The translations under genes and the position numbers were made by a program. Positions 11,941 through 22,556 of a stretch of 64,000 nucleotides of DNA are shown here, piece after piece. The notes under the pieces are model-generated. The model was not told the origin of the DNA and ran no database searches. It saw nothing but the letters and a program-made list of their open reading frames with translations. Positions within the stretch are counted from its first letter, which is position 1, and every line of letters begins with the position of its first letter. This DNA comes from Acephala macrosclerotiorum (taxonomy: Eukaryota > Ascomycota > Leotiomycetes > Helotiales > Mollisiaceae), in the NCBI GenBank assembly GCA_014904845.1, contig MU119464.1:1-64000 (forward strand). The letters are read 5' to 3'.

Positions 11941-12835
11941 ATGGCCTTCAAAATCCTCCCAGCAACTCTTGCAGATACTGATGAACTTGGGCGAATGGTA
12001 CTCTCAGTCTCAACCAGTGCTCGCATAACCCTCGAATTCAAAGATTGTCGAAGAGAAGATTTCCTTGATTGGAATACTAAAGCCGTGGAGGTGGAGATTG
12101 GGGCTTGTTTGGAGAGCAATGTGGAAGCGGAGGCGTTAAAGGTTGTTGATGAGGAGAGTGGTGAGATTGTGGGGTATGCGGTTTGGGGGTGGAGTGAGAA
12201 GGTGAGTTAAGTTTTTTTTTCCTTTTCTTTCCCTGACTTGATGGAGAAGGTGATGGGGGGAATCGAACATGGAGATGTGGGTGTTTGAGCGGATGTCTGT
12301 CTATGATCTGAAGCCGTTCCCATCTTTCATCTTTAGCGTCGAGTTTCAGGGAAGGTCATTTGTAGTCAATTTATTCTCATGCTTCCGTCTTGCCTTTTTC
12401 TCCCTCTGGTCAAAGAAGAGAAGCAACATTAACAAAGCACAGGCAATATCCCGCGTCCTCCGCGTAAAAGAAACCCTCCCCCTCCCACCAGGATGCAACA
12501 CCAACCTCCGCGAAACCTACCTCTCCCTCCTCAACGACATGGAAGCAAAACACCAACCAAAAGAACCCTTCTACGAGCTCCTCGAACTAGCAACCCACCC
12601 ATCCTACCAACGTCGTGGCATCGGCTCTCAACTCGTAAACTACGGCTTAGAGAAAGCTGAAAGAGATGGAAAGAAGGTGTATTTAAGTGCTGCGCCGAAG
12701 GGGGTTCCTGTTTATGCTAAGCTTGGATTTGGGGAAGTGGGACGGTTGGAATTTGCGTTGGGGAAGTGGGGTGGGGAGGGGGTGCATGTCCATGTTGCTA
12801 TGATTAAGGAATTTGGTAGTGGGAAGGGATTGTAG
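11941..12835 (+). CDS. GNAT-family N-acetyltransferase
   Basis: Two exons, 11941-12201 and 12443-12835, give 217 residues. The intron (241 nt, phase 0, GTGAGT donor, branch-like ttaac just before cacag) is long for this window, so a missed internal exon is possible. The C-terminal half carries the acetyl-CoA-binding motif A of GNAT enzymes: HPSYQRRGIGSQLVNYGL, with the Q-R-R-G-I-G-S pyrophosphate loop. It is followed by the beta-strand and helix ending in YAKLGFGEVG. The N-terminal exon supplies the usual first strand-helix (FKILPATLADTDELGRM). The substrate cannot be inferred; fungal members of this shape act on small molecules or peptides. The start at 11941 is the first in-frame ATG. Confidence 0.8.
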
Positions 12836-13155
12836 TAGGGAAGGAAGGGAGGGTCAGTGAGGCTAATTGGTGGTGGTGGCTATGATCAAGGATCTTGGTT
12901 CTAGGAGTGGGAAGTGAGCGTTGAGGGAGCTAGTGAGTGGCCCAAGACTGACTTGAGGAATTCCATGTCGTCTTTGATTTTGTAGTCAAAATTTTGGAGG
13001 CTTTCATATTGATTGATTCTAAGTTTAGACTTTTTAAGTGAAAGTAATGTTGGGAGGCGTTTGTTATCTCTATATCTGGACTCTTCAACTCAGCGCAAGA
13101 AGGGCTCATATCCGCGTTGTCTTGCAGTTTGAAACCCGTCCTCCATCCCGACCCA
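12836..13155. other. Convergent intergenic spacer
   Basis: 320 bp between the 3' ends of the acetyltransferase (plus) and the MFS transporter (minus). G-rich just after the first stop, then ordinary. Nothing else seen. Confidence 0.6.
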
Positions 13156-15097
13156 TCAATAAATATACCTAAAGTTCAAATTCTCCCTATCCGTCATATC
13201 ACTAAACGCAGTCCGATCCCTCTCCCTCTCCCTTAACTCTCTCGTTTCCTCCCCCTCATCAAAACCAATCCCTTGCTCTCTGTCCCTCCTCTTATTCTCC
13301 CTACTCAAAACCAACCTCAACGTCAAAATCACAACCACTTCCAACAAATGACTCACAATCATACTCCAAATCCCCAACTCGTACCTCGGACTCTGATCAG
13401 TCTTATAAAAGAACGGACCCGCAATGTTCCCCGTGCAATACCCCAAAAATAACATCGCGTTCGTAACAACCTTCTTCGTATGACCTCCCGTATTCGCCGT
13501 CTGCAGACTCAAAATCATCACGAAAGCTGCATTATATGGACCGGTCAAGTAATAACAAATAAGTCGGCCGGCTTTGTTATGCGGGGATAGGAAGGCGAGA
13601 CCGAATGCGCCGGAGATGTTGGGGAGCAGGAACAGGATTATGAAGTAGCAGCGGGTTTGGAGGCCATGGCGGGAGACGTGATCGTTGAGGAAGACGCAAG
13701 TTAGGATGCTGATGGCAATTAGGATGCCGTAGGGTACTTGCATTAATGTGGTAACGAGAGTCGAAAATCCGAAGCCTTGAATGATTAGGGTACCAAAATT
13801 CGAAATACCGCCGTTCGGAATGTTACCGCTGTTAAGATGTCAGGACGAGCTTAGAAAGCGAGAGTGAAGGGAGGAGGGTCCTGGAGAGAGGGAAGTGAGG
13901 GACGTACACAACTCCGAGGACGAAGAAGAGGTAGAGTTTTGGATCTTTGAAAGCTTCAATGACTTGGTATTTCTTCAAATGCTTGTTCTCGACTCCGGTT
14001 TGATTCTCGCGGAGGCGTTCGACGGCCCAGCGTCTTTGCTTCGGGGTGAGAAGTTTTGCTGTGACGGGTGAATCTGGGAGGAAGAAGAAGAGGACGATCC
14101 CTACTGAAATCAGCACAGGTTGCTCCTTCGATCTGGGAATCAAGATTGTATCATTCAGAGCACATTCATCAATGTACTAAACAGAGCTCAACATCGAAAT
14201 TTGGAATGTATGTGGACTTACCCCATATCGAGCAAAGTGCACCAATGATCAAGAATTCATACTTCCAACTTGGAAGACTGCCTTTGATGTGTCCAATTCC
14301 ATAGCCTAGCAAGCCACCACACGAGATGCCAAGTCCATTTGCTGTGTACCAGATACCAATTCGAAGCGGTTGTTGTCGGCGAGTGTACCACATCGACGTA
14401 ATAAGCATAAAAGATGGGTCAGAACATGCTTCTGCGGCACCGGAAAATGCTCGAAGAACGGCGAGTTGGGTGAAGTTTTTAGCACAAGCTTGGAGCATCA
14501 CTAGACGAGGTCAGTCATACTTCATGATGAAGGAAGAGATTTTGCTTACAAAAGACGCCCCACATGAATATATTTATGCCAAGGTACTTTCCAATAGGGA
14601 ACTTCTGCATCATGAAATTCGTAGGGACTGCCAGCATGTCAACATTGCATCACAATAATGCTATCCAAGAGAAACTCACAAGCCCAAGCCAGAAATCCAA
14701 AATAAAATATCGAACTCAGCCAGCTGTACTGAGTTCCCTTGAGTTTCAAATCATTCTTGATCCCAAAGATGGCTGCATAACTCAATGTCGTCTTATCGAT
14801 GTAGAAGAACGCATAACACACAGCCAGATACGGCAAGATCATGAGATCGATCTTCCATTGCAGAGCTCGCTCGTCTGCTGGGGAAATGGGTTCATGAAGC
14901 TCGTCTGGGTTCGAGAATAAAGCGAGTGCTGTATCTCCGTCACTGTTCTTGGATGAAAGGTGCCATTTTGAGGTTGGTGATGCCGTTTCGGCATGGATTG
15001 TGGTTGCTTTGTCGGCGGCTTCGATATCTGATGTTGGAGAGTGTGAAATATCATCTGGTGCCCCGCTGGAGGCTGCTTTCTTGGAGAATATACCCAT
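13156..15097 (-). CDS. MFS transporter, Dal5/allantoate permease type
   Basis: Five exons on the minus strand: 15097-14680, 14627-14550, 14500-14222, 14103-13908 and 13828-13156, giving 547 residues. All four introns have GT-AG ends (GTGAGT, GTAAGC, GTAAGT, GTACGT) and each junction restores the family reading. Landmarks of the anion:cation symporter family of the major facilitator superfamily are present: ALQWKIDLMILPYLAVCYAF and the DKTTLSYA segment in helix 1; FMMQKFPIGKYLG after helix 2; MLQACAKNFTQLAVLRAFSG; and IPNGGISNFGTLIIQGFGFS in the second half. It is a plasma-membrane carrier; relatives move allantoate, nicotinate, pantothenate or similar organic anions, and the substrate here is unknown. 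An upstream ATG at 15120 runs straight into a stop, so the ATG at 15097 is the start. Confidence 0.88.
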
Positions 15098-16383
15098 AAT
15101 TGCTTCTCTCTTCAAGGCATGAAAACAGTAGAAAGATGACAGTGAAATGGGTTAAGAGAAGTTTATATGGAAGAACAAGTGAAACAAAGCAGAAGCCAAA
15201 CCGCCAAATACCAAAGTCATTTACTTGTATGCTTGATAGCCGGTTCTCTTTCTCCTCCAATGAGTCTTGGTGCTTTTGATGTAACGATGCGTCGAGGAAG
15301 TAGAGAGCCGTTGCGGTGCAGAGAAAGTCAGATCAATTGCCTGTTTAGGGGGCGGTGTTCACCCCGCGCTTCGTAAACGTGGGGAGCGGGGAGCGGGGAA
15401 ATTTCGCATGACTAGCGACAACGACAGGCAATAGAGAAGGCAACTTTGCCGAGACTATGTTTTCGGGATTTATTCAATTTCCGAGATGAGCTTGAAGCTA
15501 TTCAGAGCTCTTTTGATATCTTCAAAGAAGCGGAATGTTTCAAAAGAGTTGGTAGGATGGGTCGCTTACGTAATCAACCCCTCTGCCCAGCTCATGTCGT
15601 GTTCTGTCCTAGAACATCATCTACATCATAATTGGCCATTTCAAGTTCAAAGTTGACATGCGACAGCATTATTGCATTATTTCCTGTGAACTGTCTTCTC
15701 AATTCTTTCCAATTGTTTGTTAATTGTCTCTCATGATGCTTTGTTCTGTGGTTCTCGGATCCGAGGAGGTTGACTCCTTTCCCTGGAGATTTTCTAGCTA
15801 CCAATCGCACTGCACCTCCTTCAATTGAATAGATCGAATTATATGACGATGTTTTCCCTCGCCCAAAGCTTGTTTGGGCGCCACAAGACGTGCCATTGCC
15901 CGAGCCGCACCTGTCTCAGATGCCCGAGATGTCACTGATAACAAGGTTATCTTTCTCGCCGAACTTTTTGGCTGGACGCGGCAATGAGAAGTTGTTTGTT
16001 AAGATATCGCGAGCACCAATGACCTTGGTGATTATTCTCGTTGTCTACATTCATGAGAGTTTTCTGGACCTCATCTTGCTCGGCTGGGAACATCACGTTG
16101 AGACATAGCGGGGAAGTCTTTGCTTCTTCGACCATTTGAAGAACAAGCTTCAAGCTGATGATTGTAGTGCATTATCGTGCACTTGGTGACTGGCTGCTCT
16201 CCGGAGAATGTGTCTACCGAAAGGCAGCATTGAGCTGGTTTCGAGCACGTTCATCCAGCAAGCGCAGAATACGCACAGCTGCAGGCGTGCCGTGTTACTC
16301 AAATCTGCGGGACGGAGGATTATGTTCTTGCAGCGTTGAGAAGCCCTTTGCTTCCTTATCATATCTATCGGCCTTCCCTGAGC
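15098..16383. other. Intergenic, no supported gene
   Basis: Promoter side of the MFS gene followed by about 1 kb without a recognisable coding segment. The upstream part of the decayed phosphatase (next entry) would be expected here, but I could not recognise it in any frame, so it is either deleted or too diverged to see. Confidence 0.5.
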
Positions 16384-17007
16384 GCTACCCTTTCTTCTCC
16401 CCACACCCGTCTCCTCTCCATCCAATTCGGCGAATACGCTTCATTTCTCTCGTTTTTCGGCCTCGCATCTCTCCCATCCACTTCCATAAATTTCACCAGG
16501 ATCACCGCCTTCGCATCATCTATGGCTTTTGAACTCGTCACAAACGCTACCGTCACTGCAACCTCCTACCAAGCAATGTCGGATATCTCTGTCCGTTTCC
16601 TGTTCTCCGATGGCTCAGCTGCCGAGAATGGACTGACCCCTTATCCGCTATTCGGACAACCATCCCTCGAACTTCCCTAGCTAATATTCTTGTCCGAAAT
16701 GCAGAGTTTTGCAATAAGGAATCAGACAGCTTGGTGCACTGCTTGTGGAAACGGAAACACGGCCTGTACAACCTCTACATCAACCACTCCTTCGTCTTCA
16801 TCGTCGTCAGTTCCGACGGAAAGCGGGGAGGGAGGAATAGGGCCTGTTGCTGGAGGTGCAATTGGAGCTATGATTATGTTGGCTGTGGTTTTGGGGATTG
16901 AGGCGGTGGTGTTTCTTGTTGCGGGGTTGAGGGTTGTGAGGAAGGGGAGTGCGGGTGGGGATGGTGGGATGGCGTTGGGTGCTTTGTCGTCGGGTGGGAA
17001 GGCGTGA
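16384..17007 (+). pseudogene. Histidine acid phosphatase-like C-terminal remnant
   Basis: One frame reads as the C-terminal third of a fungal secreted, branch-2 histidine-phosphatase-like (phosphoglycerate-mutase-like) protein. It contains QFGEYASFLSFFGLASLP and ASSMAFELVTN, then DISVRFLFSDG and PLFGQPSLELP. After these comes EMQSFAIRNQTAWCTACGNG, a Ser/Thr-rich linker and a single transmembrane helix (GPVAGGAIGAMIMLAVV and onward). The frame is interrupted by TAG at 16678-16680, at the place where relatives have a Trp (W-x-x-F-x-x-x-M). TGG to TAG is a CpA-to-TpA change on the opposite strand. The N-terminal catalytic RHG region is not found upstream, so the locus is a truncated, non-functional remnant. 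Family assignment is from memory of the C-terminal pattern. Confidence 0.62.
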
Positions 17008-18429
17008 TGGGAAGAAGCGAGATACCGGATGCTGCACCAGAAGCTGGGAAAATGTAGCCTGGCTGGTAAAATTATACTTTTGATGACAGTCAGCCTTCCC
17101 GCTAAAATTTCGGACAGAAGAACAAAACGTAGTCTTGCCGCCAAAATTGCGCATGCCTCCATTCCATAGCGGGCCAAAACCGGAAGCATTATTTATCCAC
17201 TGCTCTTTGTTTTTACGGTATGGGCGTTGCTCAACATACCTTAAGACACCATGCACGAGCCACGAAAAGGGGGAGTGGCTCGCTTAATCACATTCCAAAA
17301 ATCGTTAAAAAAATATGCGCATTTCTATGAAACACGCTTTGAACAATTTTTGGGAGTTGCTACAGTAGAGGAGATCAACTTCGGGCTCCATGGATTGGCT
17401 CAGAGAGGGTTACATTAAAGTGTCTGGAGGAAAAAGGTCTCGTGGGGAAGAAAAAAAAGGTCAAGCGAGCTGTAGAGCTCAACTTCACGAACTTCTGCCT
17501 TCTAAAAGGTAAGTTCGGGTAATTCTCAATCTAACGAAAAGTTTGCGGGAAGAGATTTAAAAAAAAGAATCAAAAGAGGGTGGTTGGGGGAGGGATCTGC
17601 AAGGGAAACTACGGTGGAAGTGGATCTACAAATTCTATAGGGGTTACTACGGGGGAATCTACGGGGGATTTTGTCGGCTTATACAATACACTCTCTGCAG
17701 GGACGCTCCTTTGTACTGGGGTTCTCTCAATACAAGATCTTTGCTATCTCACTAACCCTGCATTACCCTATCCCTTAGGGCCGATTACGACGTACACGCA
17801 ATCTCTTGCTTATTGGTGATGTTACTATGTGCATCACTCCTTAGAGCTAACCAAGATAGTCATCCGGTCGGTTTAGAGTCTTATGTGTTTCGGCTTATGA
17901 ATTTAAGGGAGCTTATTTAAATATATACAGACGTTTGTGAGGCTTTTGATGGGGCTTTGTGGGAGGTGCAAAGGTCAGGCGAGGCCGAAGCTCGGATCGG
18001 AAGGGGGAGGTATTTCCCGAGAGCGTCGGGGGAAAGTTGGGTTAGGACATAAAGACGATTTTCGAAGGAAGCAATCATGGCATCAGGGACTTAGTAAGAG
18101 AATCTAATTTTGAAGGAGGACGTAGTGTTGGTATCGCGTCTTCGTCGTCGAACGTGTTCCAAGACATGAAGGAGTGTCGTTGCAGCGATTTCACCAGTAA
18201 GATCGATACAGTAAAACACGAGTGAAGGATATCGGTATGTTATTAGTCTACATTGCTTCGTTTCGTCGTGGTATTTGCACGGTCCTGCCTTTGCCTTTTG
18301 CAACCTAGGCAGACGTAGCATCACATATGCCCCCTAGGACTCCTCGACACCCTAGTATTTATCTCAACCTCAATGAGGCCGCCAAAATGATCTCAAGCAT
18401 GCTAAAAACAATGAATATGCACCTGAATA
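17008..18429. other. Intergenic with short G-rich direct repeats
   Basis: No credible coding frame. At about 17600-17670 a small cluster of imperfect ctacggggga-type direct repeats occurs. The last ~330 bases are the 3' flank of sec1. No RNA gene recognised. Confidence 0.5.
17256..17282. repeat. Small perfect hairpin
   Basis: Arms cgagccac (17256-17263) and gtggctcg (17275-17282) around an 11-nt purine-rich loop. No function is assigned; bacterial-type terminators do not apply in this genome. Confidence 0.4.
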
Positions 18430-20827
18430 TCACCTATGGAAGAAGCCCCGTTTCTTCTTCTCGCCGTTCTCATCTTTGTGCTTGCTCTTCTTCTCAAGCT
18501 TCTTCTTGCCATCAGACATATCTGCTCCATTGGTGCCATTTAACGGTATTGGCTGGTTGATACTCATTGCTGCCATACCGGCCGTGGGTGGTTGCGGCGA
18601 AGGTCTATCATAGGCGTTGCCGTGAACATCGTACGCCGGGCTTTTCCGTGGGGGAGCAGGCGCCCCAGGACTCTTTGACAGCCCACCTGGTCTGCCAGGT
18701 AACCCCATACCCTGTCTGGGTCCGGGTCCAGTGGGCATTGGCTTAGGAGGATCATTCGCCTTGAACAAATGCGCGGGGGCTTTTGGTTTTGGTCTGTCCA
18801 TTGGCAAGTCCAGTCTCCTTCGATCAACACTCAAGTCACCGACTTGCCTTACAAACAAAGCTGGGGTAAACATGTGACTGGTGGCAAGGAAAACGTCTCT
18901 CCCACTTGTCTTGGAGACTTCATAGCAGGCACGGGCTTCCGAGTATGTCGCTCCACCGGCCATGAAGACGATCACTCTTTGCCGACTTTCCACAGTGGAC
19001 ATCCGATTCTTAGCCCATGTCGGTTTCGCACTTCGAAGTGATGTTTGTGATTGCGCAGCCAGCTCGTCAGAGTTGTCGAGTGGCGGTTTTACATACGGGA
19101 AAGTCATCTGGTCGAGTGCGCCTTTCGTGAGTTCCTCGAGCATCAACTTCAACACAGGCTCGTAACGCGAAAGTGCATACTCCTCGCTTTGAGCGGTTGG
19201 AGTAGTTTTTCTCGGGAAGACGGGTTGCGGGGGTGTTCGGACCTCTTTCAGCGCCTTTGTGGGATGAGCGCCCAGCAGTTCGAGATTTGTAACGACTTCA
19301 CCGTCTTGGGGTGGAAGAGATGCGTGAGCCAGGAGGCGTTGGATATCTTCTCCAACCACCCCGTCACGCCAAATGATGTACAGCAGTATCAGTCGCAATC
19401 GATCCGAAGGGCCAATGTTCTCATCATCCAGTAGTCGAACGACTTGATCTGCAAGATTCTTCGGTTTCCGGAAGTCCTCGTCCAAGCCTGTCGCTAGAGA
19501 TTGCTCAACTGAAGCAATGTCTGGTAGTTTCTGGTGCTGGAAAATGTTCATGCACTCCTGGGCCATGCTGAGATGTAGCGAATATGCCTCCTTCAGTTCT
19601 TGGAACTGTGGTAATCCAGCCAACATATCTTTGATAGCATTCAGACTCGTAGCATCTCCAGAATTTGTGAAATGTGGGTTCTCGTCGATGAATTTCTGGA
19701 AGTCGCCCATTAACTTCTCAATGGTATCTTTCATATGCCTGTGTCTGTTGTCAACCCAGATCTTGTCCTTCTCTCCTATTTCCATCTCCTTCTCCTCTTG
19801 GTCGGCGGTGCCTGAATTGAGGATGGTCTTATAATAGACCTTGTCGCCCTCCTTTATCGGCAATAGATCATGTGCCATTGCTTGATATGTGAACTCGTGT
19901 AGTAGGGGTGCCATTATATCCATAGCACGATCCGTGATAACCAGAACACCTTGTGGTCGAGAGGCAGGTGGAGGAAAATCTTGGTTGAATTTTGCATAAG
20001 CGTCAAGTTCTTCTTGCACGAATCTTGCCAAATGCGAACAGAGGACTGCTGCTTCGTGTGACGGGTTCCGAGGTTTGTAGTATCGAACCTTGGGGTATTC
20101 TCCCAAAGCGACACATATGCCGGTGATCTGTATAATCAGCAGATGTCTAGAATACGACTTTACCTAGGCATACCTTCTGTGCTAAAATCTGCATGTGGTC
20201 GCGGACAAGGCTATTGCATGCCGGATGATATAGAATGGGAAAGCTCCAAGGATCTCTGAAGGTGATTAAATGCGACTCGCGCGGAAAGAAGTCTATGGAT
20301 AGTGTCTCAAATCCTGCAAGTTGTTCCTGGGCCTGCCTCGAGCCATCAATGCGCCGGCGCATCTGAGGATCAAGAAGAGCTGTCCATATCAAGAATGATT
20401 TTCGATATCTTCGGCGTTCGAAGTCTGCCAAAAGACAGTCGACAATATGGGGTTGTGGAGATAGAAGGTATATGGCGTCCATGTCGGGGTTGAGCTCCCT
20501 TTTTTCCTCGATTCTCTCGATATCTGCAACATGTTACTCAACTTGCATTATTATCACTCGCATACCACGTACTCGCAATGTTCTCATTGAGAATGTCATC
20601 TTCCTTGACGACATTGTCTATAATCTTCTTCGCAGTTTCATCGATGACCAGCACCTTCCACTGGAGTTTGTTAGTAAGAGTTGACGTGGAATCTCTGCCA
20701 CCACGTACGTCTCCTCGAGTGATTGCTTTGATAGCATCCAAGATAACTTTCGAATCGGTCAGTCAGTGTCTGAAGAGCTCGGGTCGTGTTCCTCACTGTC
20801 ACGCTGTTCCTGTATTGCGGACACCAT
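18430..20827 (-). CDS. sec1: Sec1/Munc18 protein of exocytosis
   Basis: Five exons: 20827-20797, 20746-20709, 20660-20573, 20523-20174 and 20127-18430, encoding 734 residues. Introns are 46-50 nt with clear branch sites. Sec1 binds the plasma-membrane syntaxin and SNARE complexes and is needed for fusion of secretory vesicles downstream of the exocyst. Family landmarks run from IQEQRDIILDAIKAITRGD, WKVLVIDE and DDILNENIA at the N-terminus, through MDAIYLLSPQPHIVDCL, FPRESHLITFRDPWSFP and GVLVITDRAMDIMAPLLHEF, to RQRVIVFMAGGATYSEAR. The C-terminal ~120 residues form a Pro-rich then Lys-rich tail typical of filamentous fungi. The second intron (20708-20661, 48 nt) is in frame and lacks a stop, so an automatic model could retain it as 16 extra residues between RGD and WKVL. 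Confidence 0.95.
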
Positions 20828-21613
20828 CGTTTCGTTGCCCAGCTTAAGCCAGGCCTGTGTCCAGACTCGCAGTCGCTATGTACAGAGTAGTAGGTCAGGG
20901 GAGTGGCAGAGACAAAAGAGCGTCGTAGAGTTGGAGGTTTGCAAGGTCGAGGAAGTGTGTACCGTGGCTGGTGAAGCTTGGCGTTTCGAGCCTCGAAACA
21001 TGGAAATGTCCCCGCTATTTGATTGCCAGGCGGTGAATGACGGAGGAGCCTTTATGCGCCGACAGCGTATTACTTGCAGCACCAAATGGTTCCAACGGGC
21101 CGAAGCGATTCTGTTGTAAAGAGCAAGCTGGGTTTACTTTTATCTTCAATCGTCACACTCAATTTGAAGCCTATTGCGCAAAATAATTTGCTTCAGGAAT
21201 GCGATTAATCAATTTGATACCCCGCCATGCTGGCCCCTCCACCAGCGGCATGAGCAAGTTCACATTCGAATACAAAGACTATAACAGAAGGAAATCGAGA
21301 TTTTTTCATTAATCGCTATTGTCTATACATTCCTGCAACGCTTGACCGCCACCGATATCCTCCTAACAATGACTGCACTCGAGCAACTCAAAGGGGATGT
21401 TATGCGCGCGAGTTTCAGGTCATCTTGTAAGAAAGTTCAATGTCCCGATATTTGTACCAAGCAGGTCACAAACTCACATCGAGGTCCTGCCAGTCAGCCT
21501 GCTTCTGAATCACTCTCTCCGCTATACCTGTTCGAAGTATCTCGTGGTCCGCGTGCTGCTGTCGTTCCTGCTAGGACATGCCTCGTATTTCCCTCAGCCC
21601 AAACTATCAAAGT
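20828..21613. other. Intergenic between sec1 and the G-patch gene
   Basis: Upstream region of sec1 and 3' flank of the minus-strand G-patch gene. Short open frames lack motifs. No RNA gene or repeat noted. Confidence 0.55.
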
Positions 21614-22345
21614 TCACCCACCTCCCAAATATCTTTCCACGTCGTCATTTCGATAGAACATCTCTCGTAGTCTCTCTGCCTTTTTCTTGTCTTTTTCCTG
21701 CAGCTTTCGGACCTTCCCTGCATCAAGTTTCTCAGGCTTCTCCTTCTTCCTCCTTTCGCTCTCCTTTGGCAGGATGGACCCTATTCCGAGCTTGTCATCT
21801 TTTGGCTTTGTTTTGATCGGAAACTGTATGCCTTGACCTTCTGAACCAAGTCCTCGTCGAGAGTCTGGATCCCATCCGTAAGCTGAGAGGTATGTGAGAC
21901 CCTTTCGATTTCTGTCGAGATGTGAAGGTGGATGGGAGTGTGTCAAGCAGACTTGGTGAGCTAGCGATGCTTCGTGAGGCCTTGTCTTCGATACATTAGA
22001 ATGATTGTCGGATATAATATCAGCATTCTCAGTCGGTATAGGCAGGTTGCAGATCTTGCAGACTTGTACACTTTCAGCAGGCTCTCCAGGCTCTTGACCT
22101 GTGCTCACTAGGATCGCAGAAGCATCATGTGAGGATGCCGATATTTCTGACTTCGAGCTTTGATCTCCGGGAAGTACAAGTCCTAGATAAAGGTCGCACA
22201 CTGACTTAGATGATGGCTTGGGAGTAGATACCAAGGTTGAGGAGCTTTCTGATGAGGGGATGAACTTGACTCGCTTCCGTTTTATGCCTGCGCCAAAGGC
22301 TCGCTGATCTTGTAACGGAATCTCGTAGGTGTCGTCGTCCGACAT
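21614..22345 (-). CDS. G-patch domain protein
   Basis: Single exon, 243 residues, ATG at 22345. The G-patch-like core lies near residues 148-178: LTYLSAYGWDPDSRRGLG followed by SEGQGIQFPI and, after a basic spacer, KLGIGSILP. A candidate CxxC pair (CKICNLPIP) precedes it, and the C-terminus is a basic helix ending in MFYRNDDVERYLGGG. G-patch motifs bind and stimulate DEAH-box RNA helicases or act in ribosome and snRNP maturation. This architecture resembles small fungal G-patch proteins related to GPANK1, but the partner helicase is not deducible. It is transcribed away from the dehydrogenase gene at 22557 across a 211-bp gap. Confidence 0.78.
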   Translation of the reverse strand: MSDDDTYEIPLQDQRAFGAGIKRKRVKFIPSSESSSTLVSTPKPSSKSVCDLYLGLVLPGDQSSKSEISASSHDASAILVSTGQEPGEPAESVQVCKICNLPIPTENADIISDNHSNVSKTRPHEASLAHQVCLTHSHPPSHLDRNRKGLTYLSAYGWDPDSRRGLGSEGQGIQFPIKTKPKDDKLGIGSILPKESERRKKEKPEKLDAGKVRKLQEKDKKKAERLREMFYRNDDVERYLGGG

Positions 22346-22556
22346 CTCAAGTTGATTGATGGTTGAAGAAGTTGCCTGGAGAAGGCGATGTTCCCTAAAT
22401 AAACAAACCCAGTGGCGCTTGCGCTAACAAATAAGCTTAAATTCTGCCATCTTCCACCCCTTGATGACGAAGACTTGGCTAGAACTCTCTCCTTTTCTCG
22501 AACAACTTTTGAACAACTCTCCACGCACTTCATTCCGCGTCTATCGTTCTGCCACA
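22346..22556. promoter_or_regulatory. Shared divergent promoter, G-patch gene and SDR gene
   Basis: Only 211 bp separate the two start codons (22345 minus, 22557 plus), so both promoters and 5' leaders must lie here. No classical TATA box is conspicuous. An earlier in-frame ATG for the dehydrogenase at 22464 would shrink the gap further. Confidence 0.6.

Noticed and set aside
17256..17282. Hairpin as a transcription terminator
   Set aside because: Intrinsic terminators of this form are bacterial; no gene ends immediately before it.
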